Below, one piece after another: positions 56,792-64,000 of a stretch of 64,000 nt of DNA. A model generated the notes under the pieces. It was not told the origin of the DNA. It saw only the letters and a list, made by a program, of their open reading frames with translations, and ran no database searches. Position 1 is the first letter of the stretch. Each line of letters opens with the position of its first letter. A program made the position numbers and the translations under genes. Source of the stretch: Paenibacillus lupini (GTDB lineage: Bacteria > Bacillota > Bacilli > Paenibacillales > Paenibacillaceae); assembly GCF_011761355.1 (NCBI RefSeq), contig NZ_JAASRW010000004.1, positions 361,866 through 425,865 of the forward strand, written 5' to 3'.

Positions 56792-57796
56792 GTGGATAAC
56801 TTTCGTGCTTTAGTAGCAGATAGCAATGGAGAAGGGCAACAGCCAGAGCTTACCATTAAGAGTCTAACAGCAGCAGATTTGCCGGAAGGGGAAGTTACCG
56901 TTCGAGTAGCTTACTCCAGTGTTAACTATAAAGACGGAATGGTAGCGATACTAGGAAGAATGGTGAAAAGCTATCCGCATATTCCGGGAATCGATCTATC
57001 CGGTACCGTAGTTGAATCAAGCGACCCTCGTTATAAGTCGGGCGATTCCGTAATAGTAACGAGCTATGGCGTTGGCGTCTCACATTATGGCGGATACAGT
57101 GAGCTAGCTCGTGTTCCTGCCAGCTGGGTTGTTCCTCTGCCGGAGGGGCTGACACTTCGTGAAGCAATGATTCTTGGCACAGCAGGCTTCACAGCTGCAT
57201 TATCTGTCCAGCGGCTTGAAGACAATGGGCTGACACCGGATAAAGGTCCGGTTGTTGTTGCTGGCGCAAGCGGGGGAGTAGGCAGTGTGGCTGTGAACAT
57301 TCTCGCGGGACGTGGTTACGAGGTAACGGCAAGCACGGGACGGCTTAGTGAAGAAGCTTATTTGAAGGAGCTTGGTGCCGCTCATGTTATTCATCGGAAT
57401 GAGCTGACGGAATCTTCGGAGCGCAAGCCCATCCGTCGTCCGTTATGGGCAGCAGCGGTTGATCCCGTAGGCGGCAAAACGCTTCAATATTTACTCAGCA
57501 CTCTCCAATATGGCGGATCGGTTGCAACCAGCGGATTAACCGGAGGCATCGAAGTAGAGACTTCCGTCTATCCGTTTATTCTTAGAGGCATAAACTGGCT
57601 TGGCATTGATTCGGTTGAGTGCCCGATGGAGCTTCGCCGGCGTGTATGGGAACGACTTGGAACGGACCTGAAACCAACGATGTTAAGCTCAACAATCGTT
57701 AACGAAATTACTCTGGAGCAGCTGCCACAAGAACTATCCAGCATTTTGCAAGGTCAGGTTAGAGGCAGAACCATTGTCAAAATTGGGGAAGTATAG
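56792..57796 (+). CDS. Zinc-free MDR-family quinone/acryloyl-CoA reductase (AcuI/YhdH-like)
   Basis: 334 residues from GTG 56792 (AAAGGAG 12 bases before; GTG 56780 overlaps that site). Family features: VAYSSVNYKDGMVAI, GIDLSGTVVES, NADP loop VAGASGGVGSVAVNIL and WLGIDSVECPMELRRRVWERL, which are typical of YhdH/AcuI, enzymes that reduce acryloyl-CoA or small quinones with NADPH. Confidence 0.88.
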   Translation: MDNFRALVADSNGEGQQPELTIKSLTAADLPEGEVTVRVAYSSVNYKDGMVAILGRMVKSYPHIPGIDLSGTVVESSDPRYKSGDSVIVTSYGVGVSHYGGYSELARVPASWVVPLPEGLTLREAMILGTAGFTAALSVQRLEDNGLTPDKGPVVVAGASGGVGSVAVNILAGRGYEVTASTGRLSEEAYLKELGAAHVIHRNELTESSERKPIRRPLWAAAVDPVGGKTLQYLLSTLQYGGSVATSGLTGGIEVETSVYPFILRGINWLGIDSVECPMELRRRVWERLGTDLKPTMLSSTIVNEITLEQLPQELSSILQGQVRGRTIVKIGEV

Positions 57797-57802
57797 GAAG
57801 AA

Positions 57803-57840
57803 GGGGCAATCATGAAATTCATGAGCTGCCCCTTTTTTTA
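57803..57840. terminator. Bidirectional terminator, AcuI-like / msrA
   Basis: GGGGCA, inner palindrome TCATGA-AAT-TCATGA, TGCCCC, then T7. It just reaches the msrA stop codon from the other strand. Confidence 0.88.
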
Positions 57841-58359
57841 TTTCCAATTCTGTTCGATAAACTCATCACGTCCAGATTGCGCGCGGTCTTCCTTATAATG
57901 CTTCGGGTTTTTCTTATGGAAATCCTGATGATACTCTTCTGCCGGATAGAACGTTTCGGCTGCACGGATCTCTGTCACAATCGGCTTATCGAAGCGGCCG
58001 GACTGCTCCAATACTTGCTTGGAAGCAAGTGCCTGCTCATGCTGCTCTTCATTATGATAAAAGACAGCGGTGCGATATTGGCTTCCGCGATCCTGGAATT
58101 GTCCCTCTGCATCGGTTGGATCAATCTGAGGCCAGAATAGCTCCAGCAGGCGTTCATAGGGGAACAACGCTGGATCAAACGTAATTTGTACGACCTCGAG
58201 ATGACCGGTCGTTCCTTTTTTTACTTCCTCATAAGTTGGATCCGTCACATGGCCTCCCATATAACCAGATATAATTCCATGAATCCCGGGGAGTTCTTCA
58301 AACGGTGTAACCATACACCAGAAGCAGCCACCGGCAAATGTTGCTTGCTGTAATTGCAT
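57838..58359 (-). CDS. msrA: Peptide methionine sulfoxide reductase MsrA
   Basis: 173 residues from ATG 58359 (GAGAGGG upstream). Catalytic block FAGGCFWC with nucleophile Cys12; Cys15 is the only other cysteine and so the possible resolving residue. GYMGGHVTDPTYEEVKKGTT and EVVQITFDP are typical. Reduces methionine-S-sulfoxide in proteins using thioredoxin or another thiol. Stands alone, without msrB. Confidence 0.95.
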   Translation of the reverse strand: MQLQQATFAGGCFWCMVTPFEELPGIHGIISGYMGGHVTDPTYEEVKKGTTGHLEVVQITFDPALFPYERLLELFWPQIDPTDAEGQFQDRGSQYRTAVFYHNEEQHEQALASKQVLEQSGRFDKPIVTEIRAAETFYPAEEYHQDFHKKNPKHYKEDRAQSGRDEFIEQNWK

Positions 58360-58466
58360 CTTACCTAACCCTCTCTTATAGCGACTTACTTGCATGAACC
58401 ATCGTTCCTCTAAAAGTAACTTGCCGAGCGAAAGAAGTCAATTTACCGCTATGTAAACTCAGATAA

Positions 58467-58512
58467 GCCCCATTGCCTCCCATGTAAAATGGAGAGCGCG
58501 ATGGGGCTTACG
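58467..58512 (-). terminator. Probable terminator of the ABC ATPase gene
   Basis: AAGCCCCAT/ATGGGGCTT stem with an internal CTCCAT/ATGG helix; the downstream tail on the minus strand is only moderately T-rich. Confidence 0.55.
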
Positions 58513-58522
58513 AATGAATTGA

Positions 58523-59188
58523 CTATGCGATAGCACCGTCTCGAATATAAAGGATACGGTCTGCGCAGGCGGCCACCGTTTGATCATGAGTAATGAGAAT
58601 AATGGTGCGGCCTTCCGCATGAAGTTTGGCAAGCAGAGCCATTATTTCTTTTCCCGTATGTGAATCGAGCGCCCCTGTAGGTTCATCTGCGAGCAGAATC
58701 GATGGATTCGTTGCAAGCGCTCTCGCAATAGCAACCCGTTGCTGCTGTCCTCCAGACAATTCCGCCGGGCGGTGGTTCATATGTCCGCTGAGTCCAACCG
58801 ATTCGAGCGTCTCCAGCACCGCTTTTTTTCGCGTATTGGCCGAAACTCCCCTATAAATAAGCGGCAGCTCGACATTATCATAAGCCGTTAAACTTGGTAT
58901 CAGATTATAGTTTTGAAAAATAAATCCAATCCGTTTATTACGTACATCCGCCAGTTGATTATCGCTCAACGCCGATACCCGTTTGCCCTCCAGCATGTAA
59001 GTACCACTGTCAGCAGTGTCCAGGCAGCCCATGATATTCATGAGCGTTGATTTACCGGAGCCGGACGGTCCTTGAATGGCAACAAACTCCCCTTGAGCAA
59101 CTTCCAGAGAAATATGCTGCAAGGCCGTATAACGTTGCCCGCCCATTCGGTAATGCTTCGTAATTTGCTCCATTTGAACGATGGCCAT
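58523..59188 (-). CDS. MacB/LolD-type ABC transporter ATP-binding protein without adjacent permease
   Basis: 221 residues. Walker A GPSGSGKST, Q-loop FIFQNYNLIP, signature [15 protein letters not shown], Walker B ILLADEPTGALDS, switch His in ITHDQTVA. This group normally works with an FtsX-fold permease and often a membrane-fusion protein encoded next to it. Here the upstream neighbour is a repeat array and the downstream one msrA, so the partners are elsewhere or lost. The ribosome site AGGAGGAGG lies directly beside the first repeat copy. Confidence 0.88.
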   Translation of the reverse strand: MAIVQMEQITKHYRMGGQRYTALQHISLEVAQGEFVAIQGPSGSGKSTLMNIMGCLDTADSGTYMLEGKRVSALSDNQLADVRNKRIGFIFQNYNLIPSLTAYDNVELPLIYRGVSANTRKKAVLETLESVGLSGHMNHRPAELSGGQQQRVAIARALATNPSILLADEPTGALDSHTGKEIMALLAKLHAEGRTIILITHDQTVAACADRILYIRDGAIA

Positions 59189-59205
59189 CTTGATCCTCCT
59201 CCTAA

Positions 59206-59360
59206 AAAGAATTGGCGCATGCTTTTGGCGTCAATTCTTACTTCGTAAGCGTTGGCTTAAAGAATTGGCGCATGCTTTTGGCGTCAATTCTTACTTCGTA
59301 AGCGTTGACCTAAAGAAAATTGGCGCACGACTCAATTCTTACTTCGTAAGCATTGACCTA
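59206..59360. repeat. Three tandem copies of a 53/48-bp modular repeat (type C, inverse orientation)
   Basis: Copies begin at 59206, 59259 and 59312 (the last is shortened). Each carries CTTAC-TTC-GTAAG, the complement of the core found at 41625-41821, and an AATTGGCG/CGTCAATT hairpin in place of the AACAGCC hairpin. Copies 1 and 2 differ only in the last few bases. The gap 59361-59518 beyond it holds a terminator for the next gene on the minus strand and nothing else I can name. Confidence 0.88.
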
Positions 59361-59445
59361 CTATAGAGGCTATTCAAACAGCTTGTTCAAAATATCAGAA
59401 AGTGTATAAGTTTTCTCTATGCTGGGCTTATATTTCACCCGCGAA

Positions 59446-59484
59446 AACGTAAGCTGCTCCTTCTAAAGAAGGCGCAGCCGTTTA
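59446..59484 (-). terminator. Terminator of the ATP-grasp gene
   Basis: On the minus strand AACGGCTGCGCCTTC-TTTA-GAAGGAGCAGCTTACGTT, imperfect 15-bp stem, followed by TTC. Confidence 0.65.
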
Positions 59485-59518
59485 CACTTTATTTTTCCGC
59501 TTTTCCAGCTTGTTTTCA

Positions 59519-60268
59519 TTAAGATCTGCGTGCATTCAGCCTGCGCAATTGCATCATGCGATTGTACATCGATTTATTCGCAAGTTTGCGGAATGGAGTA
59601 GCCTCAGGTGTTGTATTCACTTCCAGAATCCAGGGATGCATCTGATGATCGAGAGCAATATCAAATCCAAGTTCATTAAGGTAAGGATACTTGGCATATA
59701 GCAGATGCGCACAATCGATACATACGTTATGGAACTCTGCTCTCAGCCTTTCAACCAACTCGGTGCCTCCCTGAGCAGCTATGACGGATTCAAAAGTGTG
59801 AGTATCAGCACCTTGCGCACCGTTCGTTACAGCCATTCCGGGTTTAGCGACCCTTGCGACAATACCGGTGATTTGCCAAGCGCGGCTTTCGTTCAGCTGC
59901 AGCACAACACGCAGGTCATAAATTCGGTTTTTGTATCTCGATAGATGGATGCCTCGTTGAACGATGTAAGTGGTGTTATCAATTTTACGCTTCAAGGAGG
60001 CTGTTAATTGTGCCCAACTCAGATTGCTTTTTCTTTTTGCGCCGATCTGATAGGAATAGGTGCCGTTATTAGATTCGACGCGCATGACACCTACGCCATG
60101 GGAGCCTTTATTCGGCTTTACATATACCATGTGATAGAGATGAAGCATTTTCCTCAAGGAGTATTCACTGAACAGGAGTGTGTGCGGGACATGACTTCGG
60201 ATTGACGCTTTTTTATTAAGCACAACGGTTTTTGCCCATTTGTTATAGACGCCTCTTCTTTTTTTCAT
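59519..60268 (-). CDS. ATP-grasp protein of the YheC/YheD (spore coat-associated) family
   Basis: 249 residues. ATP-grasp blocks are visible: VKPNKGSHGVGVMRVESNNG near residue 50, the central RIYDLRVVLQL and the metal site DHQMHPWILEVNTTPEATPF near the end. YheC and YheD of B. subtilis, which are longer, localise to the spore coat; the reaction is unknown for the family. Divergent from the AMP-ligase of the diaminopropionate cassette by 155 bases, so shared control is possible. ATP-grasp enzymes join carboxylates to amines, so a role in using diaminopropionate is conceivable but unsupported. Confidence 0.8.
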   Translation of the reverse strand: MKKRRGVYNKWAKTVVLNKKASIRSHVPHTLLFSEYSLRKMLHLYHMVYVKPNKGSHGVGVMRVESNNGTYSYQIGAKRKSNLSWAQLTASLKRKIDNTTYIVQRGIHLSRYKNRIYDLRVVLQLNESRAWQITGIVARVAKPGMAVTNGAQGADTHTFESVIAAQGGTELVERLRAEFHNVCIDCAHLLYAKYPYLNELGFDIALDHQMHPWILEVNTTPEATPFRKLANKSMYNRMMQLRRLNARRS

Positions 60269-60423
60269 AGGGACACTATCTTCCTCCGTCTTCCTGACAT
60301 GATAGTCTTACAGAAATAACATATGCTTGCCTTTTCTTGTACGAGTGGGCTTTGTACGGGGCGATTCCGTATTGGGGCGCATACGATGGAGGGATATTGA
60401 TCGACTGAAATGGAGGATGCTTC

Positions 60424-61686
60424 ATGCCTATTTCTAAGAATAAACTCTCTCTTCAAGCCAAATGGGAGGAAGTGAGACAGTTTTATCCTTGGTATAAATC
60501 TATCACGGGAGATAGAGATGCGATGGATTGGGGGGATATTCCACTTCTGACGCAGGAACGTTTGCTTCCCTATTACGAGAGTGATGAGCAGGCTGTCCCA
60601 CAGGAGTGGAATGTATATCGAACATCAGGTACAAGCGGCAATAAACGTAAGGCAATCTACTATGATGCGATAGATGAAGAAGCTTATATTCAGTATAAAA
60701 TAGAGATGTTTGCGGAACTTCTGAAAGGCTATAACGTGTCTCGGGCGCTGAGTGATATGGGGACAGGTCATGCAGAGGCTACGGCTGTGCAAATTTTCGA
60801 AGGAATTGGCCTTGCGTGTGAGTCTGTTCCATTCGGGCTGCCGGCGGCGGCTCATTTGCTGCGAATTGCCGACTACCAGCCGGATGTGCTGTATACAATG
60901 CCTTCGCTTCTGGACGGGATGCTTCGTGTCGCTCCACCGGATTTCAAGTGGGGGCTGCAATGTGTGATTCTGGTTGGGGAACCGGCTCCACCTGCATGGA
61001 GGCAGAGGGTTGCGGAGAGGCTTGGGATTACCGAGCATGATGTAATGGATACACTCGGCAGCATTGAGATTGGGACGATCGCTTATTATGATCAGTCAAT
61101 TGAGCGTTATGTCGTGATGGATGGCGTTATCGCAGAAGGGGTTACGCCTGCTGAAGCGGGACTGCCTGATGTTGAACTTCCTCCAGGCGAGCAACTGCTG
61201 GTCCTCACATCACTTGTGCGTCGGCGTTTCCCGGCACTCCGTTTCGTCACTTATGATGTAGTCCGGGATTTGCGAGTCGAGGAGCAAGATGGCAAGTTGA
61301 TCACCACCTTTGAGGCTATCGTGAAGCGGGTTGGACCTGAGCTGAAGCATGGCGAAAAAATCAGTATTTACGATATTGAGAATGCGATCTTTCAACATGT
61401 TCAGCAAGCAGTCGTTAAGGTTCTCGTAAACGGCAACAAACTGCAGGTAATGATAACGACTGTTGAAGTCATTAATGAAGCATTAAGAGAGGTGATTCGT
61501 GACGAACTGCATAGTACGATACCTGCAATTGGCGCGATGATCCGCGGTGGACTCCTTGAGGAGATGGATGTTGTATTCCTTAGTAATGATATGGACGATC
61601 CATCACCGGAGGGATCAGGTAAAAAACCGATTAAGCAGAAGAAGCTGTTTGTGCAGCAAGCAAGCCAAAGAAGTGATGGTCAATGA
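60424..61686 (+). CDS. AMP-forming acyl ligase, PaaK/CoF-synthetase-like, of the diaminopropionate cassette
   Basis: 420 residues. Nucleotide loop YRTSGTSGNKRKAIYYD (about 60-76), central motif DTLGSIEIGTIAYYD and the hinge region FVTYDVVRDLRVEE fit the phenylacetate-CoA ligase branch of adenylating enzymes. It overlaps sbnA by four bases (ATGA) and heads a three-gene operon ending at 63652. It probably activates a carboxylic acid for attachment to L-2,3-diaminopropionate or to CoA. In the dapdiamide pathway an AMP-ligase (DdaG) acts with SbnA/SbnB-like enzymes; the analogy is mine. GGAGG lies before ATG 60424. Confidence 0.8.
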   Translation: MPISKNKLSLQAKWEEVRQFYPWYKSITGDRDAMDWGDIPLLTQERLLPYYESDEQAVPQEWNVYRTSGTSGNKRKAIYYDAIDEEAYIQYKIEMFAELLKGYNVSRALSDMGTGHAEATAVQIFEGIGLACESVPFGLPAAAHLLRIADYQPDVLYTMPSLLDGMLRVAPPDFKWGLQCVILVGEPAPPAWRQRVAERLGITEHDVMDTLGSIEIGTIAYYDQSIERYVVMDGVIAEGVTPAEAGLPDVELPPGEQLLVLTSLVRRRFPALRFVTYDVVRDLRVEEQDGKLITTFEAIVKRVGPELKHGEKISIYDIENAIFQHVQQAVVKVLVNGNKLQVMITTVEVINEALREVIRDELHSTIPAIGAMIRGGLLEEMDVVFLSNDMDDPSPEGSGKKPIKQKKLFVQQASQRSDGQ

Positions 61687-62687
61687 CCGTTTACAATAAT
61701 ATAGCCTCGATGATCGGCAATACCCCTATGGTGAAGCTAGGAAGACTGTTTGAGCATGCCCATTTTGACATCTATGCGAAGTTGGAGATGCATAATCCCG
61801 GAGGCAGTGTGAAAGACCGTCCAGCTAAAGCGATGCTGCTAGCTGCTCTGGAGGAAGGCCGGATCAGACCTGGCTCCGTCATCGTAGAATCCAGTTCAGG
61901 TAATTTGGCAGTAGGGCTTGCGCAATTATGCAATACGATGGGTTTTACATTTATTTGCGTTGTTGACCCCAAAACAACGGAAGCAAACTTACGGGTGCTT
62001 CGCGCCTACGGTGCAAGAATTGACTTGGTCAAAAAGCCGGACCCGGAGACAGGAGAATTTGTTCCTGCAAGGCTTGCCCGTGTTCGCCGCTGGCTGAAGC
62101 GGCTTCCGGATGCATTCTGGCCGAATCAGTATGGCAATAAGAATAACTCCTTGTCCCATCAGCAGACGACGATGGCAGAGATGGCTGCCGATCTGCCGCA
62201 TCTCGACTATTTGTTTTGTGGTGTAAGTACATGCGGAACGATTCGTGGCTGCGTGGACTATATTCGGTTAAACGGACTGAAGACAAAAGTGATTGCGGTG
62301 GATGCAGAGGGCAGTATTATTTTTGGCGGGGAGAAAGGCAAGGTTACCCGCATGCTGCCAGGGCTCGGAGCTGGGATCAAGCCAGGGCTGTGTCCGGATG
62401 AGGGTATTCATGAAATTGTTAAAGTGAATGACCGAGATTGTATTACCGGCTGTCGGAAGCTGGTTCGTATGGAGTCGATCCTTGCAGGTGGTTCCTCGGG
62501 CGGCGTCATCAGGGCGGTGGAAAAATACAGTCCTTATATCGAGCCTGGTTCAACCTGTGCTGTGCTGCTGCCGGACCGGGGAGAAAGATACTTGAATACC
62601 GTATATGACGACACATGGGTCTCGAAATGGTTCGGCAATGACTTTACGGCTGGTCTGCATAAGCAAGGAGGGGCGATTGAAGAATGA
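61683..62687 (+). CDS. sbnA: SbnA-like PLP enzyme for L-2,3-diaminopropionate synthesis
   Basis: 334 residues, cysteine-synthase fold. PLP lysine in NPGGSVKDRPA, phosphate cradle GVSTCGT and the block VESSSGNLAVGLAQL. SbnA condenses O-phospho-L-serine with L-glutamate to N-(1-amino-1-carboxy-2-ethyl)-glutamate. Distinguished from ordinary cysteine synthase by the Ser-Gly-Asn-Leu-Ala segment and by its partner gene, which overlaps by four bases. Confidence 0.88.
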   Translation: MTVYNNIASMIGNTPMVKLGRLFEHAHFDIYAKLEMHNPGGSVKDRPAKAMLLAALEEGRIRPGSVIVESSSGNLAVGLAQLCNTMGFTFICVVDPKTTEANLRVLRAYGARIDLVKKPDPETGEFVPARLARVRRWLKRLPDAFWPNQYGNKNNSLSHQQTTMAEMAADLPHLDYLFCGVSTCGTIRGCVDYIRLNGLKTKVIAVDAEGSIIFGGEKGKVTRMLPGLGAGIKPGLCPDEGIHEIVKVNDRDCITGCRKLVRMESILAGGSSGGVIRAVEKYSPYIEPGSTCAVLLPDRGERYLNTVYDDTWVSKWFGNDFTAGLHKQGGAIEE

Positions 62688-63652
62688 TCTATTTGAATGA
62701 GCGGGATTTGGAGCTTATCGGTATTAACTGGGCTGAACTCGCTCGAGTGATTGAAGAAGCTTCAGCTGCCTTTGCAGCGGAGGAATGTGCACAGCCGATC
62801 AAACCATATCTGAAATATGGCAACGAGCGTAATCGAATTATCGCCATGCCGGCTTATGTCAGCCGCCCGGTACGTGCTGCAGGCTTGAAGTGGATTGCTA
62901 GTTTCCCTGGCAACATCGATATGGGACTGCCGCGGGCGAATAGTGTCACCGTGCTGAACGATCCAGATACAGGAGTTCCCACAGCTTTAATTCAAGGCAG
63001 TCTCATCAGTGCCATTCGCACAGCAGCAGTCAGCGGTGCTTTGCTGCGTAAGCTGGTCACTGGAGGCGAGAGGCCGCTCCGTGTTGCATTGATTGGCATG
63101 GGGCCAATTGGCCGCATGCATGTTCATATGCTGAATGGCTTGCTGAGCAGCCGGATTAGCCGGATTGTGGCTTTTGACCGGCGTGACATAGATGTAGTGG
63201 AATGGCTGAATGGTGTGCCGGTGACGATTCCGGTCGAGAAGGCAGCCACTTGGCAGGACGCTTATCGTGGTGCCGATGTTGTGTTCACTTGTACCGCAGC
63301 ACCGGAACGTTATATAGATGAAGCTGCAGCGCCGGGTACAATTCTGATGCATGTATCGCTGCGTGATTATCATCTGACTGCACTGAGTAATGTAGGAACC
63401 ACCATTGTCGACAGCTGGGAAGAGGTATGTCGTGCGGATACGGATACAGAGAGGCTGCATCTGTCCGCTGGTTTACAGGAAAAGGATACGATGACGTTGT
63501 CGGAAGCCATTGCCCTTCCGCTGGAGCAGGTTATTCGGGCAGAAGGACCAACTTTGTTCACTCCAATGGGGCTGGCTGTATTCGATGTTGCAGTGGCGGC
63601 ACATTATGCTAATGCAGCTGTTCGTCTCGGGGTTGGGAAAAGATTAGAGTAA
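62684..63652 (+). CDS. sbnB: SbnB-like NAD-dependent dehydrogenase for L-2,3-diaminopropionate synthesis
   Basis: 322 residues, ornithine cyclodeaminase/mu-crystallin fold. RAAGLKWIASFPGNIDMGLP near the N-terminus and Rossmann motif ALIGMGPIGRMHVHMLNGLL. SbnB oxidatively cleaves the SbnA product into L-2,3-diaminopropionate and 2-oxoglutarate. Together the pair supplies the non-protein amino acid used in siderophores and antibiotics. It is the last gene before a terminator; no NRPS, siderophore synthetase or exporter is adjacent. Confidence 0.88.
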   Translation: MIYLNERDLELIGINWAELARVIEEASAAFAAEECAQPIKPYLKYGNERNRIIAMPAYVSRPVRAAGLKWIASFPGNIDMGLPRANSVTVLNDPDTGVPTALIQGSLISAIRTAAVSGALLRKLVTGGERPLRVALIGMGPIGRMHVHMLNGLLSSRISRIVAFDRRDIDVVEWLNGVPVTIPVEKAATWQDAYRGADVVFTCTAAPERYIDEAAAPGTILMHVSLRDYHLTALSNVGTTIVDSWEEVCRADTDTERLHLSAGLQEKDTMTLSEAIALPLEQVIRAEGPTLFTPMGLAVFDVAVAAHYANAAVRLGVGKRLE

Positions 63653-63654
63653 AT

Positions 63655-63692
63655 AAAGGAGCCTAGGCAATGAATTGCCAGGCTCCTTTCGT
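63655..63692. terminator. Bidirectional terminator, sbnB / aldose epimerase
   Basis: AAAGGAGCCT/AGGCTCCTTT with inner stem GGCAAT/ATTGCC; convergent genes. Confidence 0.92.
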
Positions 63693-63699
63693 ATTTCTA

Positions 63700-64000
63700 T
63701 TACTTCGCTGCTCTTAAGTAGAAGCGGCTCGAGTTCTCCCAGATGCCGCCTGGCTCCAGGCTTACAAGGCCAATCTCGTCAGCAGGCAGGTCCACATTTG
63801 GTGCATTAACCAGGTTGAGCTGCGGCTCAGGGCAGAAGAAGCCTTTTGTCGCATTGTTATTCCATACCATCCATTGTTTGAAGGCAGTACCAACATCGTA
63901 TACGAGCGATACTTGCTCGCGCGAGTCCGTCAGCACCATTTGGTTGCGGCCATTACGCGGCTCAGCTGTATAATGGTTGTCCATGGCTTCCCAATAAGTA
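63700..64000 (-). CDS. Aldose 1-epimerase (galactose mutarotase-like), C-terminal part cut by window edge
   Basis: About 99 residues of the C-terminus; the frame is open across the right edge, and the methionine in YWEAMDNHY is internal. The pattern MVWNNNATKGFFCPEPQLNL, then LEPGGIWENSSRFYL, fits the C-terminal lobe of aldose 1-epimerase-family proteins (conserved Cys-x-Glu-Pro). Catalytic histidines would lie outside the window. Confidence 0.75.
   Translation of the reverse strand, partial: TYWEAMDNHYTAEPRNGRNQMVLTDSREQVSLVYDVGTAFKQWMVWNNNATKGFFCPEPQLNLVNAPNVDLPADEIGLVSLEPGGIWENSSRFYLRAAK

Noticed and set aside
60380..60387. Sporulation sigma-E/K type -10 (CATACGAT) before the diaminopropionate cassette
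   Set aside because: No matching -35 at the right distance; one half site is too weak.

Overview
The window looks like chromosome of a Paenibacillus-type, Gram-positive, spore-forming saprophyte. The signs are Shine-Dalgarno sites close to AGGAGG, frequent GTG and TTG starts, LplABC-type sugar importers without their own ATPase, an SLH-anchored giant amylopullulanase, many AraC regulators and a YheC/YheD-type ATP-grasp protein. I see no rRNA, tRNA, transposase, phage gene or CRISPR array. The species call is an inference.

Layout. 1-5.6 kb: the 5' part of an AraC regulator, a GH4 glycosidase, a GH78-like rhamnosidase and a secreted GH43 enzyme. 6-27 kb: an organosulfur salvage region. A LysR regulator precedes an operon like ytmI-tcyJKLMN-ytmO-ytnJ-hipO of Bacillus subtilis (N-acetyltransferase, Tcy-type amino-acid importer, flavin monooxygenases, M20 deacylases). 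A second block follows with a paralogous monooxygenase, a complete Opp/Gsi-type importer with fused ATPases, an MFS transporter and another flavin monooxygenase. Together these fit import of S-substituted cysteines or their conjugates, N-acetylation, oxidative C-S cleavage and deacetylation to cysteine. 27-38.6 kb: a fructan (levan) locus with a LacI regulator, an LplB/YtcP/LplA importer, a cytoplasmic GH32, a ROK fructokinase and a multimodular secreted levanase. 38.6-48 kb: a PhyH dioxygenase, AraC regulators, a small Cys-rich DUF6171-like protein, a GH51 arabinofuranosidase, two Gfo/Idh/MocA oxidoreductases and an AAC(6')-like GNAT. 48.2-55 kb: a 2154-residue SLH amylopullulanase with maltose-type operators. 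55-64 kb: LysR/O-methyltransferase, an AcuI-like reductase, MsrA, an orphan ABC ATPase, an ATP-grasp protein and a three-gene L-2,3-diaminopropionate cassette (AMP-ligase, sbnA, sbnB). The window ends inside an aldose epimerase.

The most unusual content is not protein coding. At four intergenic places (about 3.9, 6.0, 17.2 and 43.4-44.4 kb) there are arrays of short palindromes of three unrelated stem sequences but nearly one fixed geometry. Centres within a pair lie 52 bp apart (51 once), and pairs are 63 or 72-73 bp apart, all close to whole turns of B-DNA. Two other loci (41.6 and 59.2 kb) carry a separate modular tandem repeat sharing a core around CTTACGAAGTAAG. These arrays lie mostly beyond the 3' ends of genes and look like families that have spread and amplified in this genome.
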